From JBCBSS01 sp039819065 (GTDB lineage: Bacteria > Bacteroidota > Bacteroidia > Cytophagales > Cyclobacteriaceae), in NCBI GenBank assembly GCA_039819065.1, contig JBCBSS010000248.1:1-5353 (forward strand): a stretch of DNA of 5,353 nt, read 5' to 3'. This document shows, piece by piece, positions 1-5,353 of the stretch (position 1 is its first letter; every line of letters begins with the position of its first letter). Position numbers and translations under genes: made by a program. Under the pieces are notes generated by a model. It saw only the letters and a list, made by a program, of their open reading frames with translations, did no database searches and was not told the origin of the DNA.

Positions 1-8
1 CTCTCGTA

Positions 9-40
9 AAATTGGGGCCATCATCAAATTGGGGTCATGA
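9..40. repeat. Imperfect direct repeat, two 15-bp copies, period 17
   Basis: Two copies, at 9-23 and 26-40, share the core AAATTGGGG followed by YCATSA. They agree at 13 of 15 positions, and the first nine are identical. The start-to-start distance is 17 bp, longer than one helical turn and shorter than two. The second copy covers the TTG proposed as the -33 element of the receptor promoter, so the pair could be a tandem operator for a regulator of the receptor gene. That role is inference; the repeat itself is directly visible. Chance similarity in a short AT-rich leader cannot be excluded. Confidence 0.5.
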
Positions 41-56
41 AATACATTTACTTTTG
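29..56 (+). promoter_or_regulatory. Probable Bacteroidota-type promoter for the TonB-dependent receptor
   Basis: TACTTTTG at 49-56 matches the -7 consensus TAnnTTTG used by the primary sigma factor of Bacteroidota. A TTG at 29-31 lies 17 bp upstream, within the usual spacing for the -33 element. Transcription would begin around 62-65, giving a leader of about 40 nt before the ATG at 102. No Shine-Dalgarno sequence precedes that ATG; the leader there is A/T-rich, as is normal for this phylum. The match is by eye and the motif is short, so another promoter further upstream remains possible. Confidence 0.55.
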
Positions 57-101
57 TGCCCGATGTAAGAATCTAACTTGACTTAACTTAAATCAACGCT
101 T

Positions 102-3100
102 ATGAGAAAAAATGTACTTCTTACGATGTGCTTGCTAGCGTTCACTTTTGTGGGCATAGGCTCTGCTTTCGGGCAGGGTGTTACCACAGCAGGAATGAGC
201 GGTAAGGTAAAGGATATTAAAGGTGAAGCCTTACCGGGAGCAACAATTATTGCCGTTCACACACCTTCAGGAACGCAATATGGGAATGTAACAGATGTTG
301 AGGGTTTTTTTAGAATCCCTAACATGAGGGTAGGCGGACCTTACAAGGTGACCGTATCATTCGTAGGATATGAGAGCTTTGAAAGAGAGAATGTTTACCT
401 TACACTAGGACAAACTTTTAGATTACCTGTAGTTCTTTCGGAATCCGCGATTGAATTAGAGGGTGTGGAGATCGTTGCCGATCGTAACGACCTTTTTAAC
501 GGTAGCAATACAGGTGCTTCCACAGTGATTGACAATCGGAAAGTAAACACCCTTCCTACGGTAGGTCGGGATCTTTCTGACTTCACGCGTTTGACACCTC
601 AAGCTTTTATCGACAACTCTGACGATGACGGGCCATCTCTTTCAGTAGCTGGTCAGAATAACAGGTACAATGCCATATTCATTGACGGTGCTGTAAACAA
701 CGACGTTTTCGGTCTTGCAGCGCAAGGTACAAACGGTGGACAAACTGGAGTTAGCCCGATCAGTATTGATGCTATCGAGCAGCTGTCTGTTGCTGTGGCG
801 CCTTACGATGTGACTTTAGGAGGTTTTACCGGTGGTGGTGTTAATGCCGTTACCCGAAGTGGAACTAACAACTTTGAAGGATCAGCTTACTACTTCGTTC
901 GTAATGAAACTTTGGCTGGACAAACGCCAGAAGCGTTAACCAACAATCCTTCAGACTTACCTGAATTTTCAGCTGAGACCTATGGATTTAGAATTGGCGG
1001 TCCGATCATCAAAGACAAACTTTTCTTCTTTGTAAACACTGAAATTCAAAGAAACGAAACGCCTCAGCCATTTGATCAAAGCCTATACGCTGGTAACTCG
1101 GCTGCTACTTTTGATGCTACAGTGAATAGCATTGTTTCATTCCTACAAGATAACTTCGGTTATGAGCCAGGCGGATTTACTAACAATGTCTCTTCACTTC
1201 AGAGTGAAAAGGTTATCGCGAAGTTTGACTATAACATCAATCAAAACCACAAAATCTCACTTAGACATAGTTATGTAAGTGCTGAGAATACTGATGGTTT
1301 TGCTAGTAACGCTACTAACATCAACTTCGGTAATAACAGTGAAGTGTTCCCAAGTGAGACTAACTCTACAGCCTTAGAAATATCCAGTAATTTTGGCAAC
1401 ACCATGTCTAACAAGCTTATCCTTGGTTACACCACGGTGAGAGATGACAGAGGTTTTGCTGGTGATCCTTTCCCTAACGTTCGTGTAAGGGATGGTGATG
1501 GAAACTTTAGGTTCGGAAGTGAGGCTTTCTCAACTGCCAACGTGCTTGAGCAAGATGTATTCACTATCACTAACAACTTTAGCTTATACAAGGGACAGCA
1601 TACCATTACTGTTGGTACACACAATGAGTTCTACACATTCAGAAACCTCTTCATTGGAAGAAACTTCGGTACATACGATTACAACAGTGTAGAAGATTTC
1701 CTTAATCAGGCTAACCCAAGAGAATTCAGAAGATCATTCTCATTGGTTGACGAAGTGGTTGGTGATGCATCAGGTGCTGCTGCAGAATTCGATGCATTCC
1801 AAATAGGTTTTTACATTCAGGACGAATGGCAAGTGAACGATAAGTTGAAATTGACTGGAGGTCTAAGATTTGACATCCCTGTAATTTCTACTGATCCTAG
1901 ATTTGCTGACGACGTTTTCACAACGACGATACCTTCTGTTTCTACATTCTACGATCTGAATGGAGCGACTCCTGGTGAAGTGCCAGACGCTCAGCTTTAT
2001 TTTGCTCCTAGATTTGGATTTAACTACGACGTGAAAGGAGACCAGTCTACACAAATTCGTGGTGGTCTTGGAATCTTCACAGGTCGTGTACCTTTCGTAT
2101 GGGCTGGTGGTCCATTCAACAACAACGGTACTAACGTAGGTGAGATCAGACTTAGAAACGATCAGGCTGTCCTTACTAACGGCGATCCTATTCCGTTACG
2201 TCCAGGTTTGAACCCTATCACTGCTGTAGATGTAGGAGTTGACCCTAACGAGCAAATCCCTAGTGGTAGATTAGAATTATTTGACAACGATTACAGATAC
2301 CCTCAAGTATTCAGAACGAGTATCGCTGTTGATAAAAAATTACCTGGCGGTTTGATAGGTACTTTAGAAGGTATCTATACTAAGAAGATCAATGATATCA
2401 ACCACAGAAACGTGAATATCAATCCTCTTGGTGACTTCACATTACAAGGTGGAGCAGACGACCGTACTGTTCAGGCAGGTTCTAGAATCGATCCAAGATA
2501 CACTGATATCATCCTTGTTGAAAATACTAACAAAGGATATGCTTACAACTTTACTGCTCAATTACAGAAGCCATTTGATAATGGATTTACTGCCAGCGTA
2601 GCCTGGACATTCGGTGAGTCTTTCACTATCAATGACGGTACTTCATCTCAGTTAGCTTCTAACTGGGGTCGTGTTGAGCACGCTGGTTCAGGCCTTAACA
2701 ATCTTCAGTTGAGCAGATCTGATTTTGATCCTGCGCACAGGATTGTTGGTTTTGTATCATACCAGAAAGAATATGCTAACCACTTCGGTACAACCGTATC
2801 ATTATTCGCTAATGCACAGTCAGGTAGGGCATACTCTTACGTAATTGGTGAATCAGACTTTGTTTTCGATCCAGGTAGTAGAGAAAACGCACTTGTCTAT
2901 GTACCAAGATCATTTGACGATATCAACTTAGTTGATGTAACTGACGGTGATGGAAACGTTACTTTATCTGCGGTTGAGCAATACTTGGCGTTGAGCCAGT
3001 TCATCGACAGCGATCCATACCTAAGGGACAGAAGAGGTGAGTACGTTGATAGAAATGGAGCGAGAACACCATTTGAGTTTACTATGGACTTAAGAATTCT

Positions 3101-3392
3101 TCAAGACTTCTATTTGGATGTTAACGGTAACAGAAACACACTTCAGATATCTCTAGATATATTCAACTTCACTAACTGGTTAAACAGTGAGTGGGGTCAG
3201 GTTAGATCTCCAGGTGGTAATGTAGCACTTTATGAAATTGCTAATAGCATTGATGCTGATACTGCACCAGAATACAACTACTTCGGTTTTGACGATGTAG
3301 ACGATCTTAACGATACTTTCGTGAGAGATAGTGGTATCAACAGTGCAAGATGGCAAATGCAGTTTGGCCTACGCTACATCTTCGGTAACTAA
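102..3392 (+). CDS. Oar-like TonB-dependent outer-membrane receptor with N-terminal carboxypeptidase-regulatory-like domain
   Basis: This 1096-residue protein is an outer-membrane beta-barrel that should import a ligand using energy from TonB-ExbBD. Residues 1-25 form a signal peptide: basic start (RK at 2-3), hydrophobic core, and probable cleavage near SAFGQ/G at 25-26. This supports the ATG at 102 over the internal ATG at residue 9. Residues about 30-115 are a CarboxypepD_reg-like beta-sandwich (LPGATI, DVEGFFRI, VSFVGYE). The segment IELEGVEIVA at 117-126 resembles the TonB-box region of SusC-type receptors. A plug domain spans about 135-265 and includes NAIFIDGAVNND. The rest is barrel, with the Oar-type signatures GGPIIKDKLFFF at 299-310 and FNFTNWLNSEWG at 1021-1032. 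The last strand, QFGLRYIFGN, is a typical barrel end. Length suits the Oar-like group. No SusD gene adjoins it, so a SusC-type glycan role is not supported and the substrate is unknown. It appears to be a single-gene transcription unit closed by a terminator. Confidence 0.93.
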   Translation: MRKNVLLTMCLLAFTFVGIGSAFGQGVTTAGMSGKVKDIKGEALPGATIIAVHTPSGTQYGNVTDVEGFFRIPNMRVGGPYKVTVSFVGYESFERENVYLTLGQTFRLPVVLSESAIELEGVEIVADRNDLFNGSNTGASTVIDNRKVNTLPTVGRDLSDFTRLTPQAFIDNSDDDGPSLSVAGQNNRYNAIFIDGAVNNDVFGLAAQGTNGGQTGVSPISIDAIEQLSVAVAPYDVTLGGFTGGGVNAVTRSGTNNFEGSAYYFVRNETLAGQTPEALTNNPSDLPEFSAETYGFRIGGPIIKDKLFFFVNTEIQRNETPQPFDQSLYAGNSAATFDATVNSIVSFLQDNFGYEPGGFTNNVSSLQSEKVIAKFDYNINQNHKISLRHSYVSAENTDGFASNATNINFGNNSEVFPSETNSTALEISSNFGNTMSNKLILGYTTVRDDRGFAGDPFPNVRVRDGDGNFRFGSEAFSTANVLEQDVFTITNNFSLYKGQHTITVGTHNEFYTFRNLFIGRNFGTYDYNSVEDFLNQANPREFRRSFSLVDEVVGDASGAAAEFDAFQIGFYIQDEWQVNDKLKLTGGLRFDIPVISTDPRFADDVFTTTIPSVSTFYDLNGATPGEVPDAQLYFAPRFGFNYDVKGDQSTQIRGGLGIFTGRVPFVWAGGPFNNNGTNVGEIRLRNDQAVLTNGDPIPLRPGLNPITAVDVGVDPNEQIPSGRLELFDNDYRYPQVFRTSIAVDKKLPGGLIGTLEGIYTKKINDINHRNVNINPLGDFTLQGGADDRTVQAGSRIDPRYTDIILVENTNKGYAYNFTAQLQKPFDNGFTASVAWTFGESFTINDGTSSQLASNWGRVEHAGSGLNNLQLSRSDFDPAHRIVGFVSYQKEYANHFGTTVSLFANAQSGRAYSYVIGESDFVFDPGSRENALVYVPRSFDDINLVDVTDGDGNVTLSAVEQYLALSQFIDSDPYLRDRRGEYVDRNGARTPFEFTMDLRILQDFYLDVNGNRNTLQISLDIFNFTNWLNSEWGQVRSPGGNVALYEIANSIDADTAPEYNYFGFDDVDDLNDTFVRDSGINSARWQMQFGLRYIFGN

Positions 3393-3549
3393 TCCGTTTT
3401 AGAATCACATACACTTAAAAAGGTCTTCCATTTGGAAGGCCTTTTTTATTTTATTCCCTTTTATAGTCAGCATAACATATTACCTAAGTACAAGACGTAA
3501 ACGCCCTCGACAAGTAGGTTGGCCGTTTTCTAGAAGGATGTTGTGTTTT
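3393..3549. other. Convergent intergenic region
   Basis: This 157-bp gap separates the stop codons of two converging genes. Apart from the hairpin at 3417-3446 I see nothing functional. The part from 3450 to 3549 has no ORF, no second strong hairpin with a T run, and no tRNA-like structure. Confidence 0.6.
3417..3446 (+). terminator. Rho-independent terminator of the receptor gene, possibly bidirectional
   Basis: A 13-bp stem pairs 3417-3429 with 3434-3446 around the 4-nt loop ATTT. All pairs are Watson-Crick except one T-G wobble (3424/3439). The G/C-rich inner part is followed by a T run at 3442-3447 on the plus strand, 24 nt after the receptor stop codon. The stem base is five A-T pairs, so the minus-strand transcript also carries a hairpin ending in five U. 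The same structure may therefore terminate the converging scpA/flippase-like operon, whose last stop codon lies about 100 nt away. Confidence 0.88.
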
Positions 3550-4605
3550 TTACTCTTCCTTTTTGGATTTGAATACCCTGCGAAGCCAACTGGGTAGAAT
3601 TAAGGCACCCAGTATTAGGTAAGGATAATAGGTGATGAACCGCCAGAAAAGCGCCGTGGCTAGTGTGAAGTCTTGAAGAAAAGTCCAGAAAAACTCGGTG
3701 AAGAAGTACTCTGCCGTACCCGAACTACCTGGGGTGGGCGAAAGTAGCATGGTAATCCACAGTGACAAATGATTGCCGAAAACCTGAAGGTGATCCATCA
3801 TGCTGATATCAACATATGAGGCTACTATGAAATTGAGCACGGCGTATCTGGAAGACCAAATGACGATGGTAGCCAGTACTATTCTAATCCAATAGCCGGC
3901 CGATTTCCCCTTCAACTGAGCAGAAGTTTCTATAATCTCCTCACCACGTGCATAAGCCCCCTTTCTCCACCTCCTTAGGAATTTTGGTTTCGTAATGGTA
4001 ATTAAAAAACGCTTCAAGACCCGTGGTTTGAGCAGAATAGCGATTACCATTAGCATGGTATAGAAAATGATCAAAGTATAGCTTATGCCGAAAATGGTCA
4101 TTAAGCTTACCTGGCTACCAAGTATTTCAGAGGATATGGACGGTATAATATCGCTGCCCATGAAAGCATAGGCTATTGGAACCGCAAATACAAAAAAGCA
4201 ATTATCCAACACCGCGGTGATCATAGCATAGGCCATTGATTTGCCCGGGTTAATACCTTCCTTGAAAATGATGAATATGGCGATGGCAGTACCACCTACC
4301 ACCGATGGTGTAACAGCCGACGAAAACTCCCAAAGCAGAATGACATAAATGCTACTTTTCCAGCTTAACTCTTTTGACGATATCGTTCTAATACGATATA
4401 CATAACTAACATCCCTGATTAAGAGCATCAGAAAGGCCAAGGCTACAGGGCCACGTCTTGCTTCGAATATCAAACCAAGCTTTTCGGCAGAGAGCCTAGG
4501 ATCATTAGCGATCAGTAGGAAAACAATGGCCATCCCGATGAGTATAGGCAGCCATATTTTTTTTGCGTTGAGTTTCGACAGGCTTGCCTTTTGGGGAGTG
4601 GTCAT
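3550..4605 (-). CDS. Multipass membrane protein, flippase-like / LPG-synthase transmembrane family (UPF0104-type)
   Basis: This is a 351-residue inner-membrane protein of the family that includes the transmembrane part of lysylphosphatidylglycerol synthase MprF, YbhN and AglD. Family members are linked to lipid or lipid-linked sugar translocation, but the substrate here is unknown. A basic N-terminus (KLNAKK at 11-16) precedes about seven or eight hydrophobic segments, roughly at 17-33, 54-70, 86-114, 125-148, 168-192, 240-262, 281-309 and 312-338. Family motifs visible are WEFSSAVTPSVVGG (92-105), FKEG with PGKS just after (114-123), SPTPGSSGTAEYF (289-301) and FWRFITYYPYL (320-330). A basic loop (200-220) and basic tail (RRVFKSKK) fit cytoplasmic sides by the positive-inside rule. 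The C-terminal aminoacyl-transferase domain of MprF is absent, so it is not a full LPG synthase. The ATG shares one base with the scpA stop codon (TAATG), suggesting translational coupling; an AGAGGAAG stretch upstream is too far from the ATG to be a normal ribosome site. Confidence 0.85.
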   Translation of the reverse strand: MTTPQKASLSKLNAKKIWLPILIGMAIVFLLIANDPRLSAEKLGLIFEARRGPVALAFLMLLIRDVSYVYRIRTISSKELSWKSSIYVILLWEFSSAVTPSVVGGTAIAIFIIFKEGINPGKSMAYAMITAVLDNCFFVFAVPIAYAFMGSDIIPSISSEILGSQVSLMTIFGISYTLIIFYTMLMVIAILLKPRVLKRFLITITKPKFLRRWRKGAYARGEEIIETSAQLKGKSAGYWIRIVLATIVIWSSRYAVLNFIVASYVDISMMDHLQVFGNHLSLWITMLLSPTPGSSGTAEYFFTEFFWTFLQDFTLATALFWRFITYYPYLILGALILPSWLRRVFKSKKEE

Positions 4606-5336
4606 TAGTTAGTAGCGGCTTCCTCTTCGAGTTTTTCTATCCAGAAATTGTTGAAGCCGATTCCCAAGTGCATGGTGATGAGCCGGAGCTGTAGTAGTTC
4701 CAAAATGGCCAGGAAATTAAAGATCACACCAATCTTAGAAGGTTCCTTGTCGATCAACTCCGTGAATGAAAGCCGCTCGCTATCTTGCAAGGATGCTAAA
4801 ATGAAGTCTTTTTGTTTAGAAATGGTAAATGGATATTGGACTACCTCGTGCTTCGGTCTATTCTTTTCGTCTTCATAGCGGCTTAAGGCTTTTTGGTACA
4901 CCTTGAGCAACTTGTAGAGATCAATGTTTTGTAGCTCTGCATCTACGTTGCTCTTTTGCGCAAGAGATTGAATTTCCTTTATGACGTTCCCTCGCTTTTC
5001 CTTGAGCATTTCTGTGCTCTCCATTTCGGAGAGTTGCTTAATTACAGATTTGTATTTCTTGTATTCAAGCAGATGCTTCACCAATTCGTCACGAGGATCG
5101 ATCTCATTTCCCTCCTCGTCGAGAACTGGACGAGGCAGTAACATCTTGGATTTAATACGCATCAAAGTGGCAGCAACCAATATGAATTCGCTTGCTACCT
5201 CTATATTCATTTGTTCTAAATGCTTAAGATAGTCCAGAAAGTCGTTCGTTATTTTTGATATCGGAATATCGTGGATATCGAGCTCATCACGTTCGATAAA
5301 GAAAAGCAGTAGGTCAAATGGACCTTCGAAATCAAA
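4605..5336 (-). CDS. scpA: Segregation and condensation protein A (ScpA, kleisin), 5' end missing or broken
   Basis: ScpA is the kleisin subunit of the SMC-ScpA-ScpB condensin, which compacts DNA and helps segregate replicated origins in the cytoplasm. The open frame encodes 243 residues and starts directly with FDFEGPFDLLLFFIERDELD, the conserved N-terminal Smc-neck-binding region. HDIPISKIT (22-30) and NIEVASEF (44-51) follow, then ATLMRIKSKMLLPR (56-69). A charged helical linker runs from about 80 to 165. A C-terminal winged helix at about 170-237 contains FTELI and IFNFLAILELLQ, the Smc-head-binding side. An in-frame TAA at 5337-5339 lies just before FDFEGP and a second at 5343-5345, so no start codon exists in this frame. 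The first in-frame ATG (5208-5210) would discard 42 conserved residues and is unlikely to be the true start. Family members usually have about seven to nine residues before FEGP, so only the extreme 5' end is affected. Length is otherwise normal. A sequence-edge error is my preferred explanation; a real frameshift is possible. Confidence 0.88.
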   Translation of the reverse strand, partial: FDFEGPFDLLLFFIERDELDIHDIPISKITNDFLDYLKHLEQMNIEVASEFILVAATLMRIKSKMLLPRPVLDEEGNEIDPRDELVKHLLEYKKYKSVIKQLSEMESTEMLKEKRGNVIKEIQSLAQKSNVDAELQNIDLYKLLKVYQKALSRYEDEKNRPKHEVVQYPFTISKQKDFILASLQDSERLSFTELIDKEPSKIGVIFNFLAILELLQLRLITMHLGIGFNNFWIEKLEEEAATN

Positions 5337-5353
5337 TTACCATTATTCGAAGG
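5323..5353. repeat. Inverted repeat at the window end
   Basis: CCTTCGAA at 5323-5330 and TTCGAAGG at 5346-5353 are exact reverse complements separated by 15 nt. The outer arm ends exactly on the last base of the window. The inner arm lies inside conserved scpA coding sequence (the FEG codons), while the loop and outer arm carry two in-frame stops and do not resemble an ScpA N-terminus in any frame. There is no T run, so it is not a terminator. It may be a fold-back artefact at the end of an assembled sequence, or chance. Confidence 0.45.

Noticed and set aside
1..9. TAA at 7-9 as the end of an upstream gene
   Set aside because: Only two codons precede it in the window, so no coding frame can be judged.
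37..81. A 14-codon ORF (MKYIYFCARCKNLT) with a CxxC pair upstream of the receptor
   Set aside because: It overlaps the proposed -7 box, so it would begin before the transcription start; it is very short and has no ribosome site.
305..311. Run of seven T in the receptor gene as a possible phase-variation site
   Set aside because: The run is short and encodes the conserved EGFFRI segment; slippage at this length is not expected to be notable, and the frame is intact.
1492..1692. Plus-strand 66-codon ORF inside the receptor gene
   Set aside because: It is a shifted-frame shadow of the receptor with no recognisable domain. The antisense ORFs at 395-586, 1427-1624 and 1863-2054 are rejected for the same reason.
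3482..3519. Weak inverted repeat ACCTA...TAGGT in the convergent intergenic region
   Set aside because: The arms are only 5 bp with a loop of about 27 nt and no T run, so it is not distinguishable from chance.
4648..5232. Plus-strand ORFs opposite scpA (4648-4878, 4956-5141, 4981-5232)
   Set aside because: They lie antisense to a well-conserved ScpA reading frame, overlap one another, and show no family features.

Overview
The window looks like ordinary chromosome from a member of the Bacteroidota, probably Cytophagia- or Flavobacteriia-like. The support is a TonB-dependent receptor with an N-terminal carboxypeptidase-regulatory-like domain, a TAnnTTTG-type promoter, the absence of Shine-Dalgarno sites, and an ScpA protein of the Bacteroidota type. 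The exact order is inference; there is no rRNA or other marker here.

Layout. Positions 1-101 are an upstream region with a Bacteroidota-style promoter and a 17-bp-period direct repeat across its -33 side. Positions 102-3392 (+) encode one large Oar-like TonB-dependent outer-membrane receptor of 1096 aa. A strong hairpin terminator at 3417-3446 follows it. Two minus-strand genes then converge on this terminator: a multipass membrane protein of the flippase-like / LPG-synthase transmembrane family (3550-4605) and, upstream of it, the condensin-associated kleisin ScpA (4605-5336, 5' end lost at the window edge). The two minus-strand genes overlap by one base (TAATG), so they are probably co-transcribed and translationally coupled.

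How the genes relate. The receptor is a stand-alone unit: there is no SusD, anti-sigma factor or other partner gene next to it, so its substrate cannot be read from context. The scpA/flippase-like pair joins a chromosome-segregation gene and a membrane gene with no obvious shared function; the overlap suggests common expression, not necessarily a common pathway.

No convincing new system is visible. The points most worth a second look are the broken 5' end of scpA beside a terminal inverted repeat (sequence-edge artefact or real lesion), the direct repeat at the receptor promoter, and the scpA/flippase-like coupling. No tRNA, rRNA, CRISPR array, insertion sequence or phage gene was seen, and no gene-free stretch exceeds 300 bases (the longest is 3393-3549).
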